Shown piece after piece: positions 1-9,320 of a stretch of 64,000 nucleotides of DNA. The DNA is from JANNRR01 sp031401675. GTDB taxonomy: Bacteria; Pseudomonadota; Alphaproteobacteria; Rhodobacterales; Rhodobacteraceae. Location of the stretch: NCBI GenBank assembly GCA_031401675.1, contig JANNRR010000166.1:23964-87963 (forward strand). Direction: 5' to 3'. Position 1 is the first letter of the stretch. Each line of letters starts with the position of its first letter. Made by a program: the position numbers and the translations under genes. The notes beneath the pieces were generated by a model, which saw only the letters and a list, made by a program, of their open reading frames with translations, did no database searches and was not told the DNA's origin.

Positions 1-442
1 TGGCACCGTTCTTGACCACCGTGTCCAGCACCGATCCAAGCCCGTCAAGAACCCGAACCCGCACGGTCACGTTGTTGGAAGCGATGAAGCCGAGGATGTC
101 GGGGCTCGCGTCACTGCCCGAACTGTCGTAGCTGAATTGCGGGTTCAGGGACAGACCCGAGGTCTGCACATCCCGATCCGCGATCCCTGCCTCCTTCAAT
201 CGCGCCATGATTTCAGCCACGCGCGCGGAATTGTCGGACAGGGCGGCGTCGGCGGTGTCGGCCTGTGAGGTAACACCCAGCATGATCGTTGCCATATCCG
301 GGGCGGCGGCCACTCGCCCTTCACCAGTCACCGTGATTTTTCCGGCAGCTTCGCCAGCATCTGCGAAACCCATGGCCAGCGACAAGGCCAGCACCAAAGC
401 CGCCGCCATTCCCTTGAACTCAAAGATACTCATTGTGCGCAT
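1..442 (-). CDS. SIMPL-domain (DUF541/YggE-like) periplasmic protein, C-terminus cut by window edge
   Basis: Reading leftward from an ATG at 440-442 gives 147 codons with no stop before the window edge. The N-terminus is a signal peptide: a hydrophobic core AALVLALSLAMG is followed by FADAGEAAG. The mature part begins KITVTGEGRVAAAPDMATI, the typical opening of the SIMPL/DUF541 family (YggE, Brucella BP26), and continues into the alternating alpha/beta pattern. An AAGGGG ribosome site lies 8 nt before this ATG, which is why I prefer it over the in-frame ATG at 431-433. The family is periplasmic or outer-membrane associated and linked to stress tolerance, but its biochemical role is unsettled. 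It is divergent from the gene at 606. Confidence 0.85.
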   Translation of the reverse strand, partial: MRTMSIFEFKGMAAALVLALSLAMGFADAGEAAGKITVTGEGRVAAAPDMATIMLGVTSQADTADAALSDNSARVAEIMARLKEAGIADRDVQTSGLSLNPQFSYDSSGSDASPDILGFIASNNVTVRVRVLDGLGSVLDTVVKNGA

Positions 443-605
443 TTGGTCAGCCCCTTCGTTGTTTTGACCAGACATTCCCTCATAAGACGCTGCTGGCAAC
501 CGCTTCCTTGGGGCTTTTTCTTTCTTTCGGCAGATTCCTGCTGTAGAGGTGTCGCAACCGCCATGGGGACTCCCTGTGGCTTGCATCCTTTGCTAGATCG
601 ACGGC

Positions 606-3600
606 ATGAAACCAAGCTTTGCACTGAACTTTACGCAGGACGGTATCGGCCTTCTGCACCGCACCGCACGCGGCTGGTTGCTGCTTGGGGAAGCCGCGAT
701 CAACGATCCGGCGCTGAGTGACTCGCTGGGCTACCTGCGTGCGACCGCCCTGGGGCTGGAACCGCGCGGCATCGCGACAAAGCTGATCATTCCGAATAGT
801 GAGATACTTTACACCAACATCGAAGCCCCTGGCCCCGAGGCTGCCAAACGGCGGACGCAGATTCAGCGCGGACTGGAAGGGCTGACGCCCTATCCGACTG
901 AGGATTTGGTGTTTGACTGGAGCGGTAGCGGGCCGGTCGTTCAAGTGGCGGTAGTTGCCCGCGAAACCTTGGCCGAAGCCGAAGCCTTTGCACGTGAAAA
1001 CCGGTTCAACCCGCTGTCGTTCGTGGCGATCCCGGGAGCAGGGGCGTTCGACGGCGAGCCGTTCTTTGGCCCGACCTCACAGGCTGCCGCCAGTCTGCCG
1101 CACGGGGAAAAGCTTGAACGTGACCGGACGCCGGTCCGGATCATAGGTGGCGGCGATTCAGCAGCGGTGCCTGCAAGTTTTGGTCCGAGCGTCCATGCAC
1201 CGGACCTGCTTCCCGAAACGGTGGCCCCGGATGATGCAGTCGAAACTCCCTTTGCAATATCTGCCGCTTCAGTGGTCGCTGATGCCGATCTGATGGAAGA
1301 GGTCGTGCAATCCGATGCTGGAAAAGCGCAAATCGGTAGCGATCATGCTGATGACGCCGATCCTATTGTACTACCTCTCGGTGACCCGGTGCTTGACTTG
1401 GACAATATCCAAGCAGAGCAGCTTACGGTTACCACAAGTGACCCAGCGGCACCGGATAGCAGCGCGCCTTCGGTTCTGGCGGCGGAACTAGCGACCGATG
1501 CCTACAGCGATTCTGCGGCAGGATCCGTTGCTTCCGAAACGGCAGCGAACCGCGCGGCTCGGCGCAAAGCGCGACATTTGACGCCGCACGCTGCGGCCCG
1601 CCCGACAATAGCGGCCTTTGTTGACCTGATGCCGGAAGCCCCGGCCATGTTCGACGTTCCGCAGGACGAACCCGAACGCGTTCCTTCGCTCGCCAACGGC
1701 GATAATGCCCCTGCCCCGACTTTTATCACGCATCGCGACGCCTTTGCCAGAATGGCCGAGCAACCGCTTTTCGGGTCCGTTGCCGCAAGGATGACAGTCA
1801 ACGCCGCTGCCGACCCGTCGCACGAAGCAGACGCCGGGATTCGCGACGCAGCTTCGTTGTCTGGGGTTACGGCGGCAGATCTGCCGCTAAACGGCGAAGC
1901 CGACCCGGTGATCGGTTTCTCTGCCCCGGTGCGGTCGCCGGGCCGAGCTAATGGACCAGCTCGGGTTGCGGACCCCAGAGCCAAGCTGGTCACCCCGGCA
2001 AAGTCCGGGAACCAAACCGGACAAGCCGCCAGATTTGTGCCACTGAAGGCCAAGACGGTAAGTCTGAAACTTGACAGCGGTTCGCCCAAGGTAACTGCCA
2101 AACAGACCGCTCCTCGCAGCGAAACCGCCGCAGAAATCAGTCGCCGGGATCTAGGCTCGAAACCGGCGCAGCGTGGCAAGCCACGGTATCTGGGCCTGAT
2201 TCTGACCCTGCTGCTTCTGGCGTTTCTGGCCGCCGTTGCTATCTGGTCAACGTATTTCCTGTCAGACCGGCTTGGATCCCTGTTCGGATCGCCTGACCGC
2301 GCCGTGGCATTGTCCGGGGCAGAATTACGCGCCGGAACTGAAGGCGCGTCAAGCGCCGAGCCAGCGGGCCAATCTTCCGGGCTGGCCGAGGTGTCTGCAC
2401 CGGTCTTGCTTGCGCCGACCAGGCCTGATCCAGCGCGGGATGATTCCGGTACCCTTCCCGACGACGGTGTGATCATTTCGGGCGGCGTTGACCCTGAACC
2501 GACAGGGTTGGCAGTGGCTGACACTCAGGCCGATGTCGCGACATTGTCATCCTCCTCTGACCCCGCTGCCGAAGCAGAGGCCGAAGATTCGACCGCGTTG
2601 GCGACCGAACAGTTCGCTATTCTTGAGCATGTGATCGCCGAACCCTCCCCTGCCCGCCTTTCAGACAATGTCGAGGCGCTGCCCGCAGAAACCGACAACT
2701 CAACTGCGACGATGACGGGCCAACCCGCTCCTCTGCCGGAACCGGAGCCTGCACCAGAGCTTGACCCGACGACGCTCGTTGAAACCAGCGTGCCGTCGGC
2801 TGAGTTGACGACCGCAACCGCCGTTTCAACGCCGGAGCCAGGTCGGAACATCGGTGTCGATGCACCGGTTGCTTTGAACGCAGGGTGGGAGTCCGCATCC
2901 AGCGGCCCGCAAGCCTTGCCTCAGCAATCTGCCTTTTCGGGCGATGTACGCCCGCTGACGCCAGTACCACCCGCGCCGTTCGGCACATTCTTTGAACGCG
3001 ACGCCCAGGGATTTGTCGTCGCTTCGCCCGAAGGTGCCCTGACGCCGGAAGGGGCGCTGGTCTTCGCGGGACGGCCATCGGTTTCGGCTCCGCCGCGATC
3101 TGCTGCCGTGTCTGGCACGACCGATCCCGCGATATCAACAGTAACTGCCGAAGCTGGTTCCATATCGCCGGTAGAAGGCCAAGGCGCTTTGTCAATTGAT
3201 CGCGCATCGGCTGTCGCCGCCGCCGCCGTTACTCCTGCTGATCCGGGCACTTCGGCAGCAGACGCAGATACCGGGGCCGACGCCGCCGTTGCATCTGATC
3301 CGGCCCTTGCCGACTTTCGGCCGCGGGCTCGCCCGGCGAATCTGATCGGCCCGCAGGATGATACGGCGCTGCGCCGGGAACCACAGATCGCAACGACTTC
3401 GACCATGCGACCGAAGCCAAGATTCACAGTATTTTCGCAGGGCACAGCTTCTGCAGCGCCATTGCTGGAGCAAGTGGTGGCCGGCAAAGCCGATTTCGCC
3501 ACGGCCAGCCTGCAGGCGGTCGCCGTGTCTAGCAGGCCCAGCCTGCGACCCAGAACCCTGTCTGCCAGCATCGAAGCGGCGCTGGCCGAAACCTCGCCGT

Positions 3601-4010
3601 CCCCTGCCGAGCCAGCGCTGACTGCTTCCGCCACACCGCAGGCTCGCCCGCAGCCGCTGCCCGAACCGGAGGCCGAGCGGGTTGCCGCGCCGCAAGAAGA
3701 CCCGGGCCTGCAGGAAGATGATCAGGAACCCGAACTTGCATCCGCAGCGCCTGCGGTCCCGACCAAGGCATCGGTGGCCAAGCAGGCAACGTTCGCGAAC
3801 GCGATCAACCTGAGCAAGGTCAATCTGATCGGTGTCTACGGTACGCCGTCAATGCGATACGCGCTGGTGCGGCTGGGCACCGGCCGGGTGGTCCGGGTCA
3901 AGGTCGGCGACCGAGTCGACGGCGGCAAGGTTGCCGCCATCGGCGATCAGGAACTGCGCTATGTGAAAAACGGGCGAAACGTCGTATTGGCTATGCCCCG
4001 CAACGGCTGA
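606..4010 (+). CDS. Giant single-pass membrane protein with PilM/FtsA-like N-terminus and PilP-like C-terminus
   Basis: 1134 residues. Residues 1-150 (MKPSFALNFTQDGIGLLHR onward, then LIIPNSEILYTNI) resemble the actin-like fold of PilM/GspL-type pilus-assembly proteins. About 370 residues of acidic, Ala/Pro-rich low-complexity sequence follow. One transmembrane helix lies near residues 528-550 (LGLILTLLLLAFLAAVAIW), then another 500 disordered residues. The last 70 residues (INLSKVNLIGVYGTPSMR, then VGDRVDGGKVAAIGDQELRY) look like the small beta domain of PilP/GspC. The layout implies a cytoplasmic head, a long periplasmic linker and a beta-domain tail. No other pilus gene is nearby. Homologues may carry misleading database names because of the low-complexity stretches. 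The gene is long but undamaged. Confidence 0.7.
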   Translation: MKPSFALNFTQDGIGLLHRTARGWLLLGEAAINDPALSDSLGYLRATALGLEPRGIATKLIIPNSEILYTNIEAPGPEAAKRRTQIQRGLEGLTPYPTEDLVFDWSGSGPVVQVAVVARETLAEAEAFARENRFNPLSFVAIPGAGAFDGEPFFGPTSQAAASLPHGEKLERDRTPVRIIGGGDSAAVPASFGPSVHAPDLLPETVAPDDAVETPFAISAASVVADADLMEEVVQSDAGKAQIGSDHADDADPIVLPLGDPVLDLDNIQAEQLTVTTSDPAAPDSSAPSVLAAELATDAYSDSAAGSVASETAANRAARRKARHLTPHAAARPTIAAFVDLMPEAPAMFDVPQDEPERVPSLANGDNAPAPTFITHRDAFARMAEQPLFGSVAARMTVNAAADPSHEADAGIRDAASLSGVTAADLPLNGEADPVIGFSAPVRSPGRANGPARVADPRAKLVTPAKSGNQTGQAARFVPLKAKTVSLKLDSGSPKVTAKQTAPRSETAAEISRRDLGSKPAQRGKPRYLGLILTLLLLAFLAAVAIWSTYFLSDRLGSLFGSPDRAVALSGAELRAGTEGASSAEPAGQSSGLAEVSAPVLLAPTRPDPARDDSGTLPDDGVIISGGVDPEPTGLAVADTQADVATLSSSSDPAAEAEAEDSTALATEQFAILEHVIAEPSPARLSDNVEALPAETDNSTATMTGQPAPLPEPEPAPELDPTTLVETSVPSAELTTATAVSTPEPGRNIGVDAPVALNAGWESASSGPQALPQQSAFSGDVRPLTPVPPAPFGTFFERDAQGFVVASPEGALTPEGALVFAGRPSVSAPPRSAAVSGTTDPAISTVTAEAGSISPVEGQGALSIDRASAVAAAAVTPADPGTSAADADTGADAAVASDPALADFRPRARPANLIGPQDDTALRREPQIATTSTMRPKPRFTVFSQGTASAAPLLEQVVAGKADFATASLQAVAVSSRPSLRPRTLSASIEAALAETSPSPAEPALTASATPQARPQPLPEPEAERVAAPQEDPGLQEDDQEPELASAAPAVPTKASVAKQATFANAINLSKVNLIGVYGTPSMRYALVRLGTGRVVRVKVGDRVDGGKVAAIGDQELRYVKNGRNVVLAMPRNG

Positions 4011-4171
4011 TTCCGGACCGGCAATGGACGGTTTTCAATTGCGTCACGGTAGTGTGTTGCTTCGGGCCACAACTTCCTAACGCCGGCCGACCTTTTCCTG
4101 CCCCGGTTGAACTTGCCATCCGTCGTGGCATGTGGCCAAATTGAATTATCCTCGGAATCCCGGGAACATCC

Positions 4172-6076
4172 ATGGAAAGCATCTTGTTTCAGGCCAGCAT
4201 TTATCTGGCCGCCGCGCTGATTGTGGTGCCGATTGCCGCACGGCTTGGCCTTGGGTCGGTATTTGGCTATCTGGCAGCGGGCATCTTGATCGGCCCGGTC
4301 CTGCATCTGGTCGGCAGCGAAACCGCTGATCTTCAGCATTTTGCCGAGTTCGGCGTGGTGCTGATGCTGTTCCTGATCGGGCTGGAACTGGAGCCCAAGG
4401 CGCTTTGGTCGATGCGCCATCGGCTGATCGGGCTGGGTGGGCTGCAGGTCGGTCTGACAATGGTCGCCGTCACCGTCGCGTCGATCCAGCTTGGCCTGGC
4501 CTGGCAGACCGGGCTGGTGCTGGGCATGCTGTTTGCCCTGTCCTCGACCGCCATCGTCCTACAGTCGCTGAATGAAAAAAACCTCCTGGAGACAACGGGC
4601 GGCAGGTCAACGTTTGCGGTGCTTCTGACTCAGGACATTGCCGTAATCCCGATGCTTGCGGTCATCCCGCTACTGGCATTGGACGGCCTGGCCCCGCCAG
4701 TGACAACCGAGCCGCACGGGCCAGTGGGTACGACGGGCGCAATTCTGGCATTTGTCGAAAGCCTGCCCGGTTGGGGCTATACGCTGCTGACGCTGGCGAT
4801 CGTAGCGGCGATCATTCTGGGCGGACATTATCTGACCCGCCCTGTGTTTCGCTACATCCACGCGGCTCGCCTTCGCGAACTGTCGCTGTTCGTCGGGCTG
4901 CTGATTGTGATGGGCATCGCGTTTGCGATGATCCTCGTCGGATTGTCGCCCGCCCTTGGCACATTTCTGGCGGGCGTCGTGCTCGCCAACTCGGAATTCC
5001 GGCACCAGTTGGAGGCAGACATCGAGCCCTTCAAGGGAATTCTGCTGGGCCTTTTCTTCATCACCGTTGGGGCCGGCATCGATTTAAGAGTCTTTCTGGC
5101 GCAGCCGTTCATGATTCTCGGGCTGACCCTAGGCCTGATCGCCTTGAAGGGAGCCACTCTTTACGGACTGGCGCGGCTTTTCAGCATGCAGGGGCGAGAC
5201 CGCTGGCTGTTCACTTTCAGCCTGGCTCAGGCGGGCGAATTTGGGTTTGTGGTGGTCAGCTTTGCGGTACAGCAGGCCGTTATGCCGCTGCCGGTTTCGC
5301 AAGTGGCATTGTTGATCATCAGCCTCTCTATGTTGCTGACACCACTTCTTTTCATCGCTTTTGACCGGATAGCCCGCCGGCTATCGGCGGCACGTCGCGG
5401 TGAACGCCACCCCGATGTCATCGACGAGCATGGCAATGTGATAATCGTGGGCATCGGCCGATTCGGTCAGGTGGTCAACCGGCTGGTGCGCAATTCCGGT
5501 GTCAGCACGACGGTGCTGGACAGCAACATGACGACGATCGACTTGCTGCGCCGTTTTGGCGTCAAGGGCTTCTATGGCGACCCGACCCGGCCCGAGCTTC
5601 TGGAATCGGCCGGGCTGTCCAAAGCCAAAGTTCTGGTCGTTGCCGTGGATGACAAGGATGCTGCGCTCAAGATCGTCGCCTATGCGCGGAAATCTCGACC
5701 GGACCTGCACATTGTGGCGCGGGCCCATGACCGGGTGCATGTGTTCGAGCTTTTTCGGGCAGGGGCAAATGACATCGTCCGCGAGATGTTCGACAGCTCC
5801 ATCAGAGCCGGTCGTTATGTCTTAGAAAACACAGGATTTACAGAGTTTGAAGCCTCCGAATTATCCAAGGCATTCTATATCCATGATCGCACCTCTGTCC
5901 GCGATTTGGCGGCACTTTGGGTGCCGGGCCAGCCCATCGAACAGAACGAAGCCTATGTCAAACGTGCGCGGGAATTGAACCGCGACCTTGAAACCGCGCT
6001 GATCGCACGACTGGACCAGGGGTCGGTCACGCTAACCGAAACAGCAGCGGATCAATTGAACGAGACCGGCACATGA
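4172..6076 (+). CDS. CPA2-family monovalent cation:proton antiporter with RCK/TrkA-N domain (KefB/KefC-like)
   Basis: 634 residues. About 12 hydrophobic helices fill residues 1-400, with the CPA2 signatures FGVVLMLFLIGLELEPKALW and ALSSTAIVLQSL. A Rossmann RCK domain starts near residue 420 (NVIIVGIGRFGQVVNRLV, the GxGxxG nucleotide loop). The family exchanges K+ or Na+ for protons across the inner membrane, gated by nucleotide or glutathione ligands. There is no C-terminal TrkA-C domain. It stands alone: 161 bp after the gene at 606 and convergent with cobT, from which it is separated by a strong hairpin overlapping its stop codon. Confidence 0.9.
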   Translation: MESILFQASIYLAAALIVVPIAARLGLGSVFGYLAAGILIGPVLHLVGSETADLQHFAEFGVVLMLFLIGLELEPKALWSMRHRLIGLGGLQVGLTMVAVTVASIQLGLAWQTGLVLGMLFALSSTAIVLQSLNEKNLLETTGGRSTFAVLLTQDIAVIPMLAVIPLLALDGLAPPVTTEPHGPVGTTGAILAFVESLPGWGYTLLTLAIVAAIILGGHYLTRPVFRYIHAARLRELSLFVGLLIVMGIAFAMILVGLSPALGTFLAGVVLANSEFRHQLEADIEPFKGILLGLFFITVGAGIDLRVFLAQPFMILGLTLGLIALKGATLYGLARLFSMQGRDRWLFTFSLAQAGEFGFVVVSFAVQQAVMPLPVSQVALLIISLSMLLTPLLFIAFDRIARRLSAARRGERHPDVIDEHGNVIIVGIGRFGQVVNRLVRNSGVSTTVLDSNMTTIDLLRRFGVKGFYGDPTRPELLESAGLSKAKVLVVAVDDKDAALKIVAYARKSRPDLHIVARAHDRVHVFELFRAGANDIVREMFDSSIRAGRYVLENTGFTEFEASELSKAFYIHDRTSVRDLAALWVPGQPIEQNEAYVKRARELNRDLETALIARLDQGSVTLTETAADQLNETGT

Positions 6077-6087
6077 TGCCGGTCTCG
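6061..6087. terminator. Perfect 11-bp stem-loop between convergent genes
   Basis: cgagaccggca (6061-6071), a 5-base loop, and its exact complement (6077-6087). The loop holds the stop codon of the antiporter gene. There is no long T-run, but its position between two convergent genes (antiporter +, cobT -) suits a bidirectional terminator. Confidence 0.7.
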
Positions 6088-6171
6088 GGCCAATTGCCGG
6101 GCAAGCTTTGCCCTGTTTCGAGAAATCCCAAGCAATGACTTCAGAAGACGTGGCGGCGTAGGCAGCGCGCC

Positions 6172-7191
6172 TCAGCCCGCCGACACTCCCGCTTCGGCAA
6201 ACGTCGCCATCCTGCTGTGGCAAGCGACGGCACCCTGCAGAATGCCGATTGCCAATGCCGCACCAGACCCTTCGCCAAGGCGGAGGTCAAGCGACAGCAA
6301 CGGCGGTTTGCCCAGCAGACCGAGCAGTCGCCCATGCGCCCCTTCGGCGGACAGGTGCCCGGCTACGGCATGGTCAAGCGATCCCGGGTTACAGCATTCC
6401 AGCACGGCTGCGGCTGCGGTACAGATGAACCCGTCAAGAATCACCGGAACACGCTCGGCATGAGCGCGGGCGATGGCCCCGGCCATGCCCGCAAGCTCAA
6501 ACCCGCCAAGGCAACGCAGAACTTGCAGCGGGTCGGAAACGGCGTGGGAATGCAGTTTCAGCCCGGCGTTGACCACGTCGGTCTTCCGCGAAAGGGTGCC
6601 GTCGTCGACGCCGGTTCCCCGGCCGACCCAGTGGGTAGCGTCACCGCCAAAAAGCCCGGCCGCAACCGCCGCCGCCACCGTGGTATTGCCGATGCCCATT
6701 TCGCCCACAACCAACAGATCGGTGGCTGCATCAACTGCATCCCATCCTTGCGCCAGCGCAGACACCACTTGGTCTTCGGTCATCGCCGGTTGCATGGTGA
6801 AATCGGCGGTCGGATGGTCGAGGTCAAACGCCTCTACATCCAGCTTTGCGCCGAACGTCCTGGCCAATTGATTGATCGCCGCCCCCCCAGCCCGGAAATT
6901 GGCGACCATCTGTGCGGTCACAGACGCCGGAAAGGCCGAAATTCCTTGCGCAGCCACCCCATGATTGCCGGCAAAAACTATGATCTGCGGCTGTTCGATA
7001 GCCGGGCGGTCGATTCCGCGCCATCCGGCGTACCAGATTGCAAGCTCCTCCAGCCGACCCAATGCGCCCGGCGGCTTGGTCAATTGGCTGTTGCGAAATC
7101 CGGCGGCGGCGGCAGCCGCCGCATCAGGGCAAGGCAAATCGCGAAGGACGGTGCGAAATTCGCTTAGGCTGGCAAAGGGGGCATTGATCAT
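6172..7191 (-). CDS. cobT: Nicotinate-nucleotide:dimethylbenzimidazole phosphoribosyltransferase
   Basis: 339 residues from ATG at 7189-7191 (MINAPFASLSEFRTVL). The enzyme transfers phosphoribose from nicotinate mononucleotide to 5,6-dimethylbenzimidazole, giving alpha-ribazole phosphate for the lower ligand of cobalamin. Family landmarks are LTKPPGALGRLEELA near the N-terminus, the GNHGVAAQGISAFP loop, VGEMGIGNTT, the GRGTGVD segment, and a glycine-rich end with LGEGSGAALA containing the catalytic Glu. The frame stays open upstream of 7191, but the longer N-terminus does not look like the family. The gene is divergent from cobS, with 76 bp between starts, so the two can share a control region. 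No cobalamin riboswitch fits in that gap. Confidence 0.95.
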   Translation of the reverse strand: MINAPFASLSEFRTVLRDLPCPDAAAAAAAGFRNSQLTKPPGALGRLEELAIWYAGWRGIDRPAIEQPQIIVFAGNHGVAAQGISAFPASVTAQMVANFRAGGAAINQLARTFGAKLDVEAFDLDHPTADFTMQPAMTEDQVVSALAQGWDAVDAATDLLVVGEMGIGNTTVAAAVAAGLFGGDATHWVGRGTGVDDGTLSRKTDVVNAGLKLHSHAVSDPLQVLRCLGGFELAGMAGAIARAHAERVPVILDGFICTAAAAVLECCNPGSLDHAVAGHLSAEGAHGRLLGLLGKPPLLSLDLRLGEGSGAALAIGILQGAVACHSRMATFAEAGVSAG

Positions 7192-7267
7192 CTTGTTCTC
7201 GTTGCGTGTCGGGTCCGGCTTGTCTATCGAGAAGGCCAACCGGGAAACAGACAGAATGACCCTCTGA

Positions 7268-8026
7268 ATGCCACAAACCGACACGCGCCTGATGGCACTC
7301 GAGGATCTGGCTGCGGCACTCGGGCTGTTGACCCGTCTGCCAGTGCTGGCATCGCCGAGCCGCGGCGCGGCATCGGCTTGGGCGTGGCCGTTGGCGGGGG
7401 CAGTGGTAGCCATCATCGCAGCATTCTGCGGCAGTGCAGCGCTGTCCGCCGGATTGTCGCCGGAACTGGCGGCCGGGATTGCCCTGCTGACGCTGGTGAT
7501 TCTGACCGGTGCCATGCATGAGGACGGCCTTGCGGATTCAGCCGATGGCCTTTGGGGTAGTTGGGACAAGGCGCGGCGGTTGGAAATCATGGCCGACAGC
7601 CGGATCGGCACTTATGGCGTGCTGGCACTGCTGTTGGTGACCGGGATGCGCTGGCAGGCCCTGTCCGGCATGTTCTCGGCCGGGTCGGTATGGGTGCCTC
7701 TGGTTGTTGCGGCCCTTCTGTCGCGCGCGCTGATGGTGACGGTAATGGCTGCCTTGGCAAATGCCAAAGGCACCGGGTTGTCACAATCGGTTGGCAGGCC
7801 ATCGGCATCTACCGCCGCTATCGCCGCTGCCATTGCGTTTGGACCAGCGATGCTATTGACAGGCCCGGTCACGATCCTCGCGACCCTGATTGCCGGGTTG
7901 GCGGTCCTGACGGTCGCGCTGCTGGCGCGGGGGAAGATCGGCGGGCAGACCGGTGACATCCTGGGTGCAGCGCAACAAGCCGCAGAGGTGACGGTGCTGG
8001 CGGTGCTTTCTGTCGCACTTGCATAG
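7268..8026 (+). CDS. cobS: Adenosylcobinamide-GDP ribazoletransferase (cobalamin synthase)
   Basis: 252 residues, integral membrane protein. It joins alpha-ribazole to adenosylcobinamide-GDP, the last step of nucleotide-loop assembly. Seen: the N-terminal LGLLTRLPV segment; the acidic EDGLADSADGLWG box, which is the conserved Mg-binding motif; DSRIGTYGVLALLL; SRALMVTVMAALANAKGTGL; and GGQTGDILGAAQQAAEV near the C-terminus, the second acidic box. At least five hydrophobic helices are visible. It pairs functionally with the divergent cobT. No strong ribosome site precedes this ATG. Confidence 0.93.
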   Translation: MPQTDTRLMALEDLAAALGLLTRLPVLASPSRGAASAWAWPLAGAVVAIIAAFCGSAALSAGLSPELAAGIALLTLVILTGAMHEDGLADSADGLWGSWDKARRLEIMADSRIGTYGVLALLLVTGMRWQALSGMFSAGSVWVPLVVAALLSRALMVTVMAALANAKGTGLSQSVGRPSASTAAIAAAIAFGPAMLLTGPVTILATLIAGLAVLTVALLARGKIGGQTGDILGAAQQAAEVTVLAVLSVALA

Positions 8027-8046
8027 GAGCCAAGCCGACAATAGAA

Positions 8047-8070
8047 ACCGCGCCCAAACAGGGGCGCGGT
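8047..8070. terminator. Bidirectional hairpin between cobS and carD
   Basis: A perfect 9-bp GC-rich stem (accgcgccc / gggcgcggt) with a 6-base loop lies in the 65-bp gap between the convergent cobS (+) and carD (-) stops. On the minus strand the stem is followed by a short T tract. Confidence 0.7.
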
Positions 8071-8091
8071 CGGGTCAGCAGGCAAACTCGT

Positions 8092-8601
8092 TCAGGCCGC
8101 GCGCGACAACAGAACTTGATCGACCGATTTCTGCGCGCTCAACTCATCGGTTCCGCCGACAGCGGCAACTTCGCGAGTCAACCGTTCCAGTGCAGCTTCG
8201 TACAGCTGACGTTCGGAATAGCTTTGTTCGCGCTGATCGTCGGTGCGATAGAGATCGCGAACCACTTCGGCAATCGACAACAAATCGCCAGAGTTGATCT
8301 TTTGCTCATACTCTTGCGCCCGACGCGACCACATAGCCCGCTTGACCCGGGCCTTGCCTTTGAGCGTGTCCATCGCCTTGGTCACCACATCCGGCGACGA
8401 CAAAGACCGCATCCCGATTTCGGTCGCCTTGTGGGTAGGCACCCGAAGCGTCATCTTGTCCTTTTCGAACGAAATCACGAACAATTCAAGCCGAAGGCCA
8501 GCAATTTCCTGTTCCTCGATCGAAATGATGCGCCCGACTCCATGCGCCGGATACACCACGAACTCATCGGGGCGGAAATCAGATCTCTTTGACTTGTTCA
8601 T
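8092..8601 (-). CDS. CarD/CdnL-family RNA polymerase-binding transcription factor
   Basis: 169 residues. An N-terminal RNAP-interaction (Tudor-like) domain has the family hallmark FRPDEFVVYPAHGVGRI (residues 9-25). A basic helical domain follows, including KARVKRAMWSRRAQEYEQKI with the conserved Trp that wedges into the promoter bubble. The family stabilises open complexes, notably at rRNA promoters, and is generally essential in Rhodobacteraceae. It lies downstream of fdxA on the same strand, but the 313-bp gap suggests its own promoter. Confidence 0.93.
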   Translation of the reverse strand: MNKSKRSDFRPDEFVVYPAHGVGRIISIEEQEIAGLRLELFVISFEKDKMTLRVPTHKATEIGMRSLSSPDVVTKAMDTLKGKARVKRAMWSRRAQEYEQKINSGDLLSIAEVVRDLYRTDDQREQSYSERQLYEAALERLTREVAAVGGTDELSAQKSVDQVLLSRAA

Positions 8602-8914
8602 TCAGGTGTTTCCTCAATCGGGTCATGGGCGCAAATTCACAGAAACACCCTCCGGGATAGAGAAGTATCCCGGTGGCAGTCAATTTCCGCGTTTCATTGT
8701 CGGTCCGGCAAACCAGCAAATTTGCCGACGGACCAGTGATCCCAGTGCATTTGTGAAACATACATAACAGAAAAAAGGCACGAATCAAAGCCTTGCGACG
8801 CAGCGAAACCGTGCGGCAATGTCGCAATCACGCCTTTTTGCCGACGCATTGCCGATAAGGCACCAGAATTGACGATGCCGACCTGCACCAGGTCCGTCCG
8901 ATTCGATCCGGGTC
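8602..8914. other. Non-coding gap between fdxA and carD with a perfect hairpin
   Basis: No credible gene. The most distinct element is a perfect 8-bp stem at 8652-8673 (ccgggata, 6-base loop, tatcccgg), about 50 bp before the carD start. It could be the fdxA terminator or part of the carD leader. A weaker imperfect stem surrounds 8700-8735. The rest probably holds the carD promoter. Confidence 0.45.
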
Positions 8915-9253
8915 TCAGCCTCCGGACCCTGCGGATTCGGAAAAGTACTTCGCCAGCTTGCCGATTTCGCCGTCATGGGCATCGGCGTCCGGCAGCGGGT
9001 CCTTTTTAGTGATGATCACCGGCCAGGCCTCGGAATATTTCCGGTTGAACTCGACCCACTTGTCCATATCCGGTTCGGTGTCCGGCTTGATCGCGTCAAC
9101 CGGGCACTCCGGCTCACACACGCCGCAGTCGATGCATTCGTCCGGATGGATGACGAGCATGTTCTCGCCCTCATAGAAGCAGTCGACCGGGCAAACCTCG
9201 ACGCAGTCGGTGTATTTGCAGGCGATGCAGCTTTCGATGACGACATAGGTCAT
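8915..9253 (-). CDS. fdxA: 7Fe ferredoxin (3Fe-4S / 4Fe-4S), FdxA type
   Basis: 112 residues, cytoplasmic electron carrier. MTYVVIESCIACKYTDCVEVCPVDCF carries the first cluster cysteines, and CIDCGVCEPECPVDAI gives a classical CxxCxxCxxxCP second cluster. The spacing in the first motif is that of the seven-iron family. The C-terminal extension (KWVEFNRKYSEAWPVI onward) is the usual Azotobacter FdI-type tail. The start ATG at 9251-9253 matches the family start exactly. It lies 67 bp downstream of the S4-domain gene. Confidence 0.94.
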   Translation of the reverse strand: MTYVVIESCIACKYTDCVEVCPVDCFYEGENMLVIHPDECIDCGVCEPECPVDAIKPDTEPDMDKWVEFNRKYSEAWPVIITKKDPLPDADAHDGEIGKLAKYFSESAGSGG

Positions 9254-9320
9254 GGGTCGGAACTTTCCTGAGCGGCGCAGGCTTCTGCAACCGCGAATTT
9301 AGGTAGACCAGTCGCCGGGA

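Noticed and set aside
480..3789. Long open frames antisense to the giant protein gene at 606-4010
   Set aside because: They are GC-bias shadows: low-complexity Arg/Pro/Ala translations with no family resemblance and no ribosome sites.
6217..7167. 316-codon open frame opposite cobT
   Set aside because: Shadow of cobT; its translation has no domain-like pattern.
7192..7267. Cobalamin riboswitch between cobT and cobS
   Set aside because: The 76-bp gap is too short for the aptamer and lacks a recognisable B12-box.
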